Positions 45,005 to 54,217 of a DNA stretch of 64,000 bases are shown piece after piece. Within the stretch, counting starts at the first letter, position 1. Each line of letters opens with the position of its first letter. A model generated the notes under the pieces. The model made no database searches and was not told the DNA's origin. It saw only the letters and a list, made by a program, of their open reading frames with translations. The stretch is from Erwinia billingiae Eb661 (GTDB lineage Bacteria; Pseudomonadota; Gammaproteobacteria; Enterobacterales; Enterobacteriaceae), in contig NC_014305.1 in the NCBI RefSeq assembly GCF_000196615.1, positions 1-64,000 on the forward strand, written 5' to 3'. The translations under genes and the position numbers were made by a program.

Positions 45005-45253
45005 ATGCGTCAAACCGAGTCAAACCCGCAGACAGCTGACCAGATAGCGCACCACTTTAGCCGGCCCTCACTGCCCACCCAGCAGGAAACGATGGGACGC
45101 ATCGTGGCGGAAATTCTGGCATCCGGAAAAAACCTCAACCGCAAGGCAATATGCACCCGGCTGCTTCAGCGTCTCGAGCACGCTTCCGGTGCGGAGGAGG
45201 AGCGCCACTACCAGCAGCTCATTGGCCTGCTGTTCGGCCGCGACCCGCAGTAA
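45005..45253 (+). CDS. ycgZ: YcgZ connector protein
   Basis: An 82-aa protein closely matching E. coli YcgZ: A-x-x-I-x-x-x-F, LPTQQETMGRIVAEILASGKNLNRKAICTRLLQRLEHASGAEEERHYQQLIGLLFG. In E. coli YcgZ is the first gene of ycgZ-ymgA-ariR, repressed by BluR, released by blue light and low temperature, and acts through RcsC/RcsD to raise colanic acid and reduce curli. Here the operon is plasmid-borne without bluR or bluF in the window. It is the upstream gene of three in a row. Confidence 0.85.
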   Translation: MRQTESNPQTADQIAHHFSRPSLPTQQETMGRIVAEILASGKNLNRKAICTRLLQRLEHASGAEEERHYQQLIGLLFGRDPQ

Positions 45254-45400
45254 ATTCCCGGTTTCGTGTTGTGCCCCGGTGACACTGACGCCGCCTGAAA
45301 CTTTTTGGAAAATACGACGGACAGCCCCCTGAGACGGACTCTCATACAAAAAAATTTCATGCCCGCGGGCGCGCCCGCGGCCTTGTTATCAGGAAAATCT

Positions 45401-45685
45401 ATGAACCGCAGTAAAGAAGAAAAGCTCGCCGACGTCATGCTGGGTGAGGCCGTGCTGAAGCTCCTTCACGACGGGGGGGCGCTAAACCGCACCTCACTCA
45501 CTGAAAAGCTCACCGACATGGCGGCGCGTGAAGTTGAGCCCGCCCGGCAACAGGCGTGCCTGCACGCCATTAATGACGTATCCCGAAGCAGGGACCGGAC
45601 CGGGCCTGGGGCGGCCAACGGCGGCGCCACCATGTCGCAGTTTCTCGCGGCGGACGGGCCGGCCGGCGACAGAAAAAAACACTGA
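45401..45685 (+). CDS. ymgA: YmgA-like connector protein
   Basis: A 94-aa protein in the position and with the pattern of E. coli YmgA: KLADVMLGEAVLKLLHDGGALNRTSLTEKLTDMAAR...RQQACLHAINDVSR, then a polar, disordered tail. I use the ATG at 45401 (AGGAAAATCT upstream). A longer frame from 45305 reads through a GC-rich palindrome (45361-45381) that could modulate expression between ycgZ and ymgA. In E. coli YmgA activates the Rcs phosphorelay by contacting RcsD/RcsC. Confidence 0.75.
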   Translation: MNRSKEEKLADVMLGEAVLKLLHDGGALNRTSLTEKLTDMAAREVEPARQQACLHAINDVSRSRDRTGPGAANGGATMSQFLAADGPAGDRKKH

Positions 45686-45761
45686 GCCTGCCGGGCATAC
45701 CCCGGATGGCTTCCCCTGACCATACAGACATTTTCCGGCACGCCGGCTACAGGATCCACGC

Positions 45762-46013
45762 ATGCAACAGACGGCTGAAGGCGCCATCACTGACTATTTC
45801 GGCACCCAGGGCGCACGCTTTGAGGAAGAACAGCGGATAATCGGCGGCATCATCTGCCAGCTGGTATCTGCCCATGGTTACGTGACGAACAAAGCCGTCA
45901 TTTTGTGCCTGATAGAGATGCTGGAGACCAGCGAGAGCGTCGTGGAGCAGGACGTGCTGCGGAGCGCGCTGGAAATTGTGCTCGGGCGCACGGCAGACGA
46001 CAGCGGCTTATGA
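45762..46013 (+). CDS. ariR: AriR/YmgB biofilm regulator
   Basis: An 83-aa protein matching AriR (YmgB): AITDYFGTQGARFEEEQRIIGGIICQLV...GYVTNKAVILCLIEMLETSESVVEQDVLRSALEIVLGRTADDS. In E. coli AriR is a small helical dimer that represses biofilm and aids acid resistance, partly via Rcs. Gene order ycgZ-ymgA-ariR is conserved with E. coli; ymgC is absent. Start ATG follows AGGATCCACGC. Confidence 0.85.
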   Translation: MQQTAEGAITDYFGTQGARFEEEQRIIGGIICQLVSAHGYVTNKAVILCLIEMLETSESVVEQDVLRSALEIVLGRTADDSGL

Positions 46014-46326
46014 CTGCCGTACCCGGGCCGGAACCACGCCCGTCCGCCATAAAGTCCACATGCCGGCAGACCTGTACGGGCCTGCAAGCTCCGGCCTGAG
46101 CGACAGTAACCATAGTCACTGACGCCGGATTAGCAAATCCTCGCCATTTGTTCTGCACATTTTGATATGTGCTATCAGCTTGCTTACACAATATGCGTCA
46201 GTGGATATGTATTTCCTGACAGATATCAGGAGGGATTTTTTTTATTGGCGAAACCTGTAAGGTTTTTGCTTCGTCGTCGTCTTCCGGCCGGAGCCGGAGT
46301 ACGTCCAGTGGTGTCAAATCAAACTG
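46014..46326. other. No gene recognised
   Basis: About 310 bases between convergent ariR and protein E with no supported gene. Confidence 0.45.
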
Positions 46327-46587
46327 TCAGTTCATTTTTTCGTTCAGGCCTGCAAGGGTCTGCAGGTACTGTACCTTCCGCCATGCGCCTACCGGAGAGC
46401 TGAAGCTGCTGAGCCAGTGACGCGCCTCAGCTATCTGTGCCAGCCGGTCAGGACTGCCCCCGGCTTTCGCCATTAGGCCCAGCTCGCTCAGTAGCGAGGC
46501 AACGCTGATTTCTCTCTCACCCAGCGCCAGGCTGAGTGCCGCTTCGCCAATAATGACGTGGCCTTTCTCGTCTTCTTGAATTAACAC
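46327..46587 (-). CDS. AriR/YmgA-like small protein E, GTG start
   Basis: An 86-aa protein starting at GTG 46587 with GGAGG seven to eight bases upstream. It aligns with protein C from the first residue: HVIIGEAALSLALGEREISVASLLSELGLMAK, LAQIAEARHWLSSF. The C-terminus (WRKVQYLQTLAGLNEKMN) differs. It faces the ycgZ-ymgA-ariR operon from the other side and converges on it. As with C and D, partnership with Rcs-type sensors is inferred from the YmgA resemblance. Confidence 0.65.
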   Translation of the reverse strand: MLIQEDEKGHVIIGEAALSLALGEREISVASLLSELGLMAKAGGSPDRLAQIAEARHWLSSFSSPVGAWRKVQYLQTLAGLNEKMN

Positions 46588-47816
46588 TGAAAAATCCTCC
46601 ATTGGCACGAATTAATGACAACCTCACCTAAGACTCTAGACGCTTTGATGAATTGACGCGGTTAATTACCCTCAAAAGAAGGCGCCCCCCTCTCAGGGAA
46701 CAGCGGACCATTCAAATCAGGGCCCGCCGATTCAGGGAGGTCAGCCCGGCGCTTCAACCGCACAACTCAGACTGACAGAAGGGTAAACCTTTACCTGGAG
46801 GTGCAAAATAGGATTTACTGCAGTCCTGCAGGCATCCCCGTAACAACTCCCTGCATCAGGACTTGGTAAGCCGTGGTAACTCTACTTCTCTGCACTTCCG
46901 GGGGCATGTACCACGCGGTAAAGGGTGAGGTGTTCTCCGTTCTCCGCTGTGTCGTAGTAGACCTCCGCCTCGCGTATTTCACGGCTGCCGTCTTCGACCA
47001 GGTCAGCTATTTCACGAAGGCTGGCGGCAAGACATTTCGGTGATACAGGGATAAAAACGGGGGGGTTAAGTAGTTCCCATAGTATTTTCTCTTTGCTGAA
47101 TTGTTTCCAGGGTAAATCATTCCGGTGGGGGAGGTAATGCGATTACTCCTGGTATCGGCACGCAAGTGCCGTACTTTAGCCAGCTTCACGGATTCAGCAT
47201 AAGCATGCCCCTGGCCCACTCTGCGATCTGCCATTATCTGAGTATCAGAATGACTGGTTTGTTGTGTTTGTATTTTACTTAGGCGGGGAAATCATCCGCT
47301 ATGAGGTGCTGGTGATGGATGAAAACACGGGCATGGCCGCTGAAGGGGCGCACGTGGTGGCCTGACTTCCTCAGATAAGGCCAGGGGAAATGTTTACCTT
47401 CACACCCTGTGGCATATCGACGACAGAGTTTGCGCGATGTCAGCGGATTTCCTTCCCGTGGACCGTCAGACGGCGGCCCCCGGGAGGGGTAATGGTGTCT
47501 GGCGAGGGGGGGAACGGTCGGGAACGCTTTTCCACTGGCGCTGGCACAAAGCCCGTACCTTCAGCGGCGAGTCCGGATCATCGTGCAAAATGTGTATATT
47601 AACTGATCACCAGGATACCATGTATCAATGTAAACCACTCATCCATCAGTCGTAAGAAAAAGAAAAAATCCCTGCGTTCTGGCAGAAGTAGATGTCAATC
47701 GCAGTATCATCATATACAGTGCACTGTAGTGGTAGATGTGAAATTTCCGCACCGGATTAATTTAAGATGCCCAGTATATTTACATTGTCAATTATTCCTG
47801 TGCTGCAAGGCAAAGA
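46588..47816. other. Eroded region with gene fragments
   Basis: About 1.2 kb without an intact gene. On the minus strand 46877-47045 encodes a conserved-looking tail (CLAASLREIADLVEDGSREI, EVYYDTAENGEHLTLYRVV) with no start, and on the plus strand about 47285-47365 ends as EIIRYEVLVMDENTGMAAEGAHVVA. Both look like truncated plasmid genes of unknown family. Confidence 0.45.
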
Positions 47817-48458
47817 TCAGTCTTTAATATCATATGCGTATAAATTTATCCGCCCAGACAAATATTCACCCAGATATATATCACTAATTTTAGTAAAGCC
47901 TTGCTCCGCTATTTTACTTTCCAGCCACTCACTGTCTTTGCTGATAATCTCAAGCAGGTCATGGTTAGCCAACCCATCCACGATAATTGGATAGCGAATA
48001 TTTTCATCGCCACTCTGAATAATAGTTAATTGCCCATTTTGCTCGAGAACGACGCGTTTTAGTTGTTCCACCTCATAAATACCATTGGCTCTTAATTTAA
48101 ACATCAGGTCGTTCGCAGAAACACCATTCCTTAAACACTCTCTAACATTTACTGTCCCATTATGTACCAGGGTGATAGGTTTTCCGTCAATAATCCTTTT
48201 AACTAATCGATTGTTCTCTTTTAAAAACTTGAGAATAAAAACAAGTAACGTCCAGATAATCAACACCAGCACAAACTGAAGTACTGTAATCGACTCATTG
48301 TATATTACGCCTCCAATAATCCCGCCCAGAACATAGTTCTGAACCTGATCCATTGCAGATGAGGGAGCAAGATTCCCTTTCCCCATGAGATTTATTTGCA
48401 CAATCAAACAAACGATCCCCAGTCCTAGCTTTATAATGATAGGTATGTAAATAATCAT
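47817..48458 (-). CDS. DUF421 (YetF-like) membrane protein
   Basis: A 213-aa protein of the DUF421/YetF type: membrane helices in the first 80 residues, followed by the soluble region IIDGKPITLVHNGTVNVRECLRNGVSANDLMFKLRANGIYEVEQLKRVVLEQNGQLTI, which is diagnostic. Family function is largely unknown; YetF-related proteins are linked to germinant or envelope processes in Bacillus. It follows the DUF3290 gene by eight bases on the same strand; the two families are frequent neighbours. Low GC marks the pair as recently acquired. Confidence 0.85.
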   Translation of the reverse strand: MIIYIPIIIKLGLGIVCLIVQINLMGKGNLAPSSAMDQVQNYVLGGIIGGVIYNESITVLQFVLVLIIWTLLVFILKFLKENNRLVKRIIDGKPITLVHNGTVNVRECLRNGVSANDLMFKLRANGIYEVEQLKRVVLEQNGQLTIIQSGDENIRYPIIVDGLANHDLLEIISKDSEWLESKIAEQGFTKISDIYLGEYLSGRINLYAYDIKD

Positions 48459-48466
48459 TTCACCCT

Positions 48467-48913
48467 TCAGTTTTTTATGGTTACTATTTCAGTACTTATC
48501 AGCCCGACCTTTGCCAGGCTATAGGTGTTTTGATCAGGACTTAGGTTTACACGGTAATAATAGTCATTGATTTTTACTATTACACCATCCGATAGTTGCA
48601 CGGAGCTGGAAAAAATAGATTTTATGCTTACACCCTCCCTCTCTGATAATAACCTCACAAAATTAACCATCTGAGATGATTGAGAGTGTATGTTCTGGCT
48701 GTTAGTATAATCTGCATATTGCACACCGGAAATGAATAGTAAAAACAAAAAAGCTATGATCGTCAAATCCCGATATTTAGTCTGTAAGCGATGGCGCATA
48801 TAAAGACTGAAAACGACAATCAAAACAAATAACGCACTAAATATAATAATGTACTTTAAAAAATCATTTATATTAGACTGCGTTTGCAGATAGTCTATGC
48901 CATAAAACTTCAT
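48467..48913 (-). CDS. DUF3290 membrane protein
   Basis: A 148-aa protein with two membrane helices (about 19-42 and 51-68) and a soluble C-terminal part (VNFVRLLSEREGVSIKSIFSSSVQLSDGVIVKINDYYYRV) as in DUF3290. The gene is first in a two-gene operon with DUF421. Function is unknown. Both genes are much more AT-rich than their surroundings. Confidence 0.8.
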   Translation of the reverse strand: MKFYGIDYLQTQSNINDFLKYIIIFSALFVLIVVFSLYMRHRLQTKYRDLTIIAFLFLLFISGVQYADYTNSQNIHSQSSQMVNFVRLLSEREGVSIKSIFSSSVQLSDGVIVKINDYYYRVNLSPDQNTYSLAKVGLISTEIVTIKN

Positions 48914-49661
48914 TCAGATATCATCCTGACTAATCAAAGGTGTCATTTCTATAAAGATAGTGTTTTTTTAATTTCCGCGCGGATATGTGATAATATAACC
49001 TATCCGACCTCACCATTATTTTAAATTATGGCTGATAAGTATAAATCATTAACTGTAAAAAATCCACGAGAAGTGCCCCTGAACTGTTGACTCAGGGAAA
49101 ACAGCGAACTGGACAGTAATTAACATATGGCTTACAGGGGGGCATAGCAGCGGAGCGCCTTCCTGTATGATTAACGTCAGGAAAATAATCATACAGGAAG
49201 GCATATATACTTTTTCCGGAAGAGGGTGAATAAGGACAGACAAGCCAGCCCTGGCATTTTAAGTACACAATATTTATTGATACAAAGAGGTGATGAATGA
49301 ACACGGGAGGTACAGCCAGAATAACGCATGCATCATCTCAGGGAGGGGCCGGGCATAGCGCCATCCTTGACCTCCTCTGTACGGGCCCGATTTCTGCCAG
49401 GCGTGGCGAATTTCATACATGCGCTCTCCATGAGCGATTAATTGCAGCTACCTCCTGCTGCCACGTTATCGCTTCTGTACCCCGGCGCTGACCCTACTGA
49501 CAGAAAGCAGGCGATACTTATATATATAAAGTGAGCCGTCTGCTACTTACAACGAGATACGGTGACACTGAGCTAAAAAATTTGGGCTTGCACAGGCAGC
49601 CGTATCTGCGCCATCAGATGGTTTTTCCGTCTGCCAGTCAGATTTTTCCGCTGAAAAAGCC
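48914..49661. other. No gene recognised
   Basis: About 750 bases. A frame at 49297-49491 has a fair ribosome binding site (AGAGGTGATGA) but no recognisable content. The imperfect inverted repeat around 49155-49200 (CCTTCCTGTATGAT / ATCATACAGGAAGG) is a strong hairpin, perhaps the end of an unknown transcript. Confidence 0.45.
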
Positions 49662-50171
49662 TCACAGTGCCTCCTTTACCCAGGTGCGGGGAGGGGGCCG
49701 CATAAACCGCATGAGCCCCTCATCCGGTGCCACGCCTCCACAGGAGCTAATCAGCCAGCTGACTTCAGCCCGATGGCGGGTCCCCTGTAATAACACTTGT
49801 TCTATCAGGCACAGAGTGGTCAGTTGCGCCATTTTTCCATCTATGCGCCGGTAAGTAATCACCGTGTCATAATCAGCCTGTACCATAGCAGCGACGTGTT
49901 CAACATACCAGTTGCTGCATGCCAGCATGGACAGCTGAAGGGAGCTGATGTCAGGCGTCCGGCGCGGCTTCAGGGTGCGGTAAGCGTGTATTTCGCCAGT
50001 GAGATTTGCGCGTACCACCATATCGCCAACGTGAACGTGGTTCATGAGCCTGAGCATTTTCTGCATGTTTCGAGGGTGTTTAAGGGCATCCGTTGCCGCT
50101 ATTGCGCTAAGCATCCTGGCATCTACCCAGCGCTTGTACTTTAGTAACGTCAGTGCAGTTGCCCTGTACAT
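49662..50171 (-). CDS. DinB family protein
   Basis: A 169-aa DinB-like four-helix protein starting at ATG 50171 (GGAGAAAATC upstream). The conserved metal-site pattern is visible: LMNHVHVGDMVVRANLTGEIH (first His), then WYVEHVAAMVQADYDTVITY and LLQGTRHRAEVSW (His near the C-terminal helix). DinB/YfiT members use a His-triad metal site, some as mycothiol- or bacillithiol-dependent transferases. The physiological role in enterics is unknown. A longer frame to 50258 adds an unsupported N-terminus. Confidence 0.8.
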   Translation of the reverse strand: MYRATALTLLKYKRWVDARMLSAIAATDALKHPRNMQKMLRLMNHVHVGDMVVRANLTGEIHAYRTLKPRRTPDISSLQLSMLACSNWYVEHVAAMVQADYDTVITYRRIDGKMAQLTTLCLIEQVLLQGTRHRAEVSWLISSCGGVAPDEGLMRFMRPPPRTWVKEAL

Positions 50172-50413
50172 GATTTTCTCCGCGGACCCGGCCGCACCGT
50201 TTGCGCAAATACCGTGGCCGGGAGTGCGCGTTCGGATGAAAAAAAGAACTCTGCCCATGGTTACCGGCTTGCAGAATGCAGAAATATTCTTCTGGTATAA
50301 ATTTTAAAATGTGGCCGGCTGGCATTTTATCCGCCCCTGTTCCCTAGCGCACCCGTAATCTTCTACTGTGGAATTCCATGGACACCATTCTCAATGTAAG
50401 GTCGGGTACGTTT

Positions 50414-51724
50414 TTAATCATCTTTAACTGAATGGGCAACATCCTTTACTGCGCTCTCCACATCTTCTGAATTTTTCTTGATGCGGGCAATTACTTCCCC
50501 CGCTTCTCGCATAAGAGCAACCCCCTCCGTAGTGTTCGCGAGGCTGTTCCCGATGCCCCTCAGAACCTCTTTGGCCAGATGGCTGTTGCCGGTCACGACC
50601 CGCTCAATTTCTTCTGTGGTACCACTGACGTTCGCCGCAAGATTGCGGACTTCTGCGGCTACAACGGCAAAGCTTCTGCCTGATGCGCCCGCCCTTGCGG
50701 CTTCAATTGCTGCATTCAGTGCGATGAGCCTTGTCTGCATAGCAAAGCTTCTGATGGTTCCGACCATGCCGTCGATGCTGTCAGACTGACTGTTCAGCCT
50801 TGCTACATCCGCAGAGACAGCAGTCATTCCCTGTGCAATTCGGTCAATCATACTGATGCTGCTCTCGACAACAGCTGCACCGGCCTGTGCACTACTCCGG
50901 GTCTGAACCGCCATATCCCATGCGTGTGAAGCAGCATCCCGTTCTCTCTGATTACGCTGAACCTGTTCCGTAACGTCTGACGCAAACTTCACAATTTTAT
51001 ACAGCTGCCCGGCAGCGTCGAAAACAGGATTATAGGTCGCCCGCAGCCACAAAGGCTCGCCTTGTCGGTTTAGTCGCGGGAACTGACCGGAAAAAAACTC
51101 TCCCTGATTCAACTTTTGCCAGAACCGGCGGTAGTCCTCGCTTCTGTAAAGCGCTTCGGCGCAAAACATACGGTGATGCTTACCCAAGACTTCATCCCGC
51201 CGGTATCCGGTGGAACTTAGAAAATTATCATTTACATCCAGCACGTGCCCGGCAGGATCGAATGATATGACAGCCATAGACCGGTTGATGGCATTCACGA
51301 CAGATTCTTGTTCGAGCGCTGACTGCATACGCTCAGAGATGTCGGCGGCTATTTTAATGATTCTGAACACCCTGCCGCGCCGATCAGGGACCGCAATATA
51401 GCTTGCCTCAAGCCATACAGGGCGTTCACCCTTAGCAAATCTCAGATATTTTCCACTGAAGCTCTCCCCCCTGGCAAGACGCTGCCAGAAGTGAGCGTAT
51501 TCAGATGTGCTGACCAGCGAAGCCGGGCAAAACATACTGTGATGCTGCCCGGTTATTTCGTCAGACCGGTATCCCATAGTCTCCAGAAAACGCGGGCTGG
51601 CCCTCTGTATTACTCCGGAAGGGCTGAACTCAATGACGGCCATAGTCTGCTCAAGTGCACTGAAAGAAGCGGAGGAGCGCCTACGTTGGAGGTGAAACAA
51701 GTTTGATAGCGAATGCAGACGCAT
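50414..51724 (-). CDS. Soluble PAS-PAS-MCP protein (BdlA-like)
   Basis: A 436-aa cytosolic protein without membrane helices. Two PAS domains (about 25-130 and 145-255) are near-duplicates: MAVIEFSPSGVIQRASPRFLETMGYRSDEI and MAVISFDPAGHVLDVNDNFLSSTGYRRDEV, both followed by HH-x-MFC. A short MCP signalling domain with the tip [33 protein letters not shown] follows. This is the architecture of Pseudomonas BdlA, which drives biofilm dispersal by lowering c-di-GMP. The island's DGC and PDE genes make that link plausible here. A perfect GCCGATAA lies 31 bases before the start, on the same strand. Confidence 0.9.
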   Translation of the reverse strand: MRLHSLSNLFHLQRRRSSASFSALEQTMAVIEFSPSGVIQRASPRFLETMGYRSDEITGQHHSMFCPASLVSTSEYAHFWQRLARGESFSGKYLRFAKGERPVWLEASYIAVPDRRGRVFRIIKIAADISERMQSALEQESVVNAINRSMAVISFDPAGHVLDVNDNFLSSTGYRRDEVLGKHHRMFCAEALYRSEDYRRFWQKLNQGEFFSGQFPRLNRQGEPLWLRATYNPVFDAAGQLYKIVKFASDVTEQVQRNQRERDAASHAWDMAVQTRSSAQAGAAVVESSISMIDRIAQGMTAVSADVARLNSQSDSIDGMVGTIRSFAMQTRLIALNAAIEAARAGASGRSFAVVAAEVRNLAANVSGTTEEIERVVTGNSHLAKEVLRGIGNSLANTTEGVALMREAGEVIARIKKNSEDVESAVKDVAHSVKDD

Positions 51725-51754
51725 GAGATATACCGTATGAAGTGATTTCTCCTG

Positions 51755-51762
51755 TTATCGGC
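51755..51762 (-). promoter_or_regulatory. FliA-type -10 of the PAS-PAS-MCP gene
   Basis: On the minus strand GCCGATAA, a perfect sigma-28 -10, with TAAT at the -35 position 15 bases further upstream (three of four matches to TAAA). Confidence 0.65.
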
Positions 51763-52713
51763 ATTTTCGCTGACTGCATTATGTATCGCTGTGATAGTTG
51801 CAGGTAATTATTGTTTGCAAACGTTAACATGCAATGGAATTCACTCCTGTCAGGTCTCCCTTTTCTGCTGCGGTGGCCTTATAAAGCCAAATGCCTGGCA
51901 TATGTGTCGCTTATTGAATAATTCAAACCTTGTGCCGCTATCAGGGGCAGAACACCCCATTCGGAAACCTGTTGCAGTATGTGTTTTCAAATCATAAGTT
52001 TAAAATCATCAGCGCCCCTGTAACAAAGCTTCCGCCAATCGGGGCTCACTGACATTCTGACTTCATGAGCAGTCCAGAAGGACGGATAGGGTAAATCTTG
52101 AGCGTCTTAGCGCGGTCGTCAACGAACTGATCATTCCCACCTTTCTGGTCAGGCTGAGCCGTACGCAGGGATCCACTGACTTTACATGCTAGCTAACAGA
52201 CCGCCACGCATACTTCTGCACTGACTGACGTTGCTGGCGTGAAGTAACACCTGTTGGTGAAGGGGCACCAAATTGCCATCAGACGGGCTTTAAGATCAAT
52301 CTCTCTGTTCATGTAAGGTCACAATGACCAGCCGATGATTTGGCGCGAGAACTGCCAACCAGAAACAGCCCGTCTGCATGGATCCGGATGGATATTAGGT
52401 CCGTTCCCCACCGTGTTTGTTCTGTTAATTTTGAACGCTTCAGGATAACGCCTTTACTTCACGCGGGCCTTTCTTTAAGGGCAGCCTAATTCCCACCGAG
52501 GTGTATGGCGATCCAGCCCCGGGGCCAAATGGAACGGAATATATCCACCTGCCTTGATATGCGGATCTCATTCTTCTTCCTGAAATGTGGCATACATCAA
52601 TTTTTACCTAAAGATTTCCCTTTCCCGGGCATGACTGAGCAACTTTTCGCCGTTATGCTCATGACTATAAGACACAGGGTGTCAGCACGCATATTCAGCG
52701 CTTAGGGGCAAAC
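51763..52713. other. No gene recognised
   Basis: About 950 bases without a supported gene. Short frames exist, but none with recognisable content or good start signals. It may contain old insertion-sequence debris. Confidence 0.4.
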
Positions 52714-53094
52714 ATGTTTGATCTCCGATCCTATATAATATTGCTTAATGAGGCGTTTGATACCGGCCACGACAATGATGCCTTATACCGGATGCTTGAA
52801 GCCTTCCTTGCCGCAGAAAACGAGCCGGTAAGACAGTTAAATTCTAACTCATCAGAACTGCATCAAATCCTGAATAACAACCGCGTCATGCATGCATTTA
52901 CCCGTGTCATGGGCGGCAGCGTCCGGCTCAGTGCGTGCTTTCGCCAGCAGGTAACCGCGCTTGGGCGCGTTGACTTCGTGTTGCTTCATACTCCGAGGGG
53001 GCTGGGCATCCGGTTTGACGGCGTGGTCGTTTGCGCAGTCAGCCCTGAAGGCGAACGTTCTTCTGTCCCACCCGGGCCACAATTGAAACACTGA
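52714..53094 (+). CDS. Hypothetical protein of the block, 126 aa (copy B)
   Basis: Counterpart of the 128-aa protein at 33993. Nearly all of MFDLRSY..LLNEAFDTGHDNDALYRMLEAF, LNNNRVMHAFTRV and RVDFVLL...LGIRFDGVV is retained. It differs mainly by a two-residue deletion (HTPRG in place of EASGGPV) and in the tail. First gene of the block's right-hand side, followed by the exported 154-aa protein 19 bases on. Confidence 0.7.
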   Translation: MFDLRSYIILLNEAFDTGHDNDALYRMLEAFLAAENEPVRQLNSNSSELHQILNNNRVMHAFTRVMGGSVRLSACFRQQVTALGRVDFVLLHTPRGLGIRFDGVVVCAVSPEGERSSVPPGPQLKH

Positions 53095-53113
53095 TGGTGC
53101 AGGTTCAGGATGG

Positions 53114-53578
53114 ATGTGTCTTATGAATCGTTATACTGGCGCGCGCAGGTTATTGTCTCATGTTATCAGGTACTACCTGGCATTGACCGGAGTATTCTTT
53201 TTTACCATCTTATGTCATGCCCGGGCTGACTTGCCCGGTATGGGAACCACAGGCATAACGCTGGTTTCTTCAGACTCCCGTGCCTTACTGAGAATAAGCT
53301 GTATGGACGGGAATTCGCTGTTCATTTCTGTTGCTGTTCCGGCTGGCAATATCACTCCTGACTCCATAACCGTGCCGGATACTACCGCTGCACGCTGGAT
53401 AACCGGCGAGCCGTCCGGGCAGTCCGTTAATATTGTTTATGCCGCTGCACCACGCGCTCTGCTCAGAGACATGCTGTCAAACCATTCCCGGAAATTGACG
53501 TTTAACCGCAGGGAATATGATTTTGACATGCGTGTACTGGCAGACTGGCATCACAACCTGCCGGCAGCGTGCAGGTGA
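53114..53578 (+). CDS. Exported hypothetical protein of the block, 154 aa (copy B)
   Basis: Counterpart of 33509, same length. It has a signal-anchor (residues about 17-39, ending FTILCHARAD) and the conserved ISCMDGNSLFISVAVPAG and AAPRALL segments, with the same two cysteines (in ISCMDG and AACR). Differences are spread along the protein, and both copies remain intact, which suggests selection on both. Confidence 0.7.
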   Translation: MCLMNRYTGARRLLSHVIRYYLALTGVFFFTILCHARADLPGMGTTGITLVSSDSRALLRISCMDGNSLFISVAVPAGNITPDSITVPDTTAARWITGEPSGQSVNIVYAAAPRALLRDMLSNHSRKLTFNRREYDFDMRVLADWHHNLPAACR

Positions 53579-53608
53579 ACGGACGCTGAAAAACAGCCAG
53601 AGGCGCTT

Positions 53609-53637
53609 AAGTTATCCACAAAAAAGGTGGATAACTT
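53609..53637. terminator. Bidirectional terminator hairpin with DnaA box (copy B)
   Basis: AAGTTATCCAC / GTGGATAACTT around a seven-base loop, as at 33450. Here TTATCCACA, a perfect DnaA box, is on the plus strand. In copy A this hairpin separates GAF-EAL from the 154-aa gene; here no GAF-EAL follows. Confidence 0.65.
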
Positions 53638-54217
53638 CTGTACAAAATTCCTGAACCCTTCAGTTATTGCAAAAATATTATCCCTTTGCCCTATTTCCGA
53701 CGCCGTAATAGTTACTGCGGCGACCTGTCCACCCGGCCTTTCTGTTTGCGCAGCAGGCAACTGGTCAAAAACTATTCCGGCCTGTTAATGTCCTCCGGTA
53801 TACGGTGCCGCCCCGCATAAGCTCAGCCTGTGTCAGTGAACGTAAATACTGCCAAAAGAAAATGGACCTTGCCAGATAGTTGACGACCTCGGAAAGCCAG
53901 CGTTCAGACATGGCACCATAATGGTGGTCGGGTACCCATCAGGAGGTGAGGTGGTGCGGACGCCTGTCCGCGACACAGAATGTGCTCCGGCAATTTCATA
54001 CGGTGCGCTGCAGGGCTCTGGCTCAGTGAAGGTATGCACTGAAAAACACCCGCCTGTCAGCATACAGGGGGCATCTCGGTTTAACGATACTCAGTCGCAA
54101 CGGCCGTGGCATCGGGGATGCCTGACTTCTGCATTTACGATATTCACAGGCCGCAGACCTCTTATGGCAGTGTATGGGATTTACGTTTCAGGGACGCAGT
54201 TGGTATCAGCCAGACGC
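53638..54217. other. Gap where copy A has GAF-EAL
   Basis: About 580 bases with no recognisable gene. Sequence matches copy A as far as GAACCCTTCAG, the start of the GAF-EAL 3' end, then diverges. No EAL motif is detectable, so the phosphodiesterase was deleted and replaced by unrelated sequence. Confidence 0.6.

Noticed and set aside
53609..53637. Replication origin at the DnaA-box hairpin
   Set aside because: Position between convergent genes and presence of a near-identical hairpin at 33450 fit a bidirectional terminator better; repA and its repeats are at the other end of the window.
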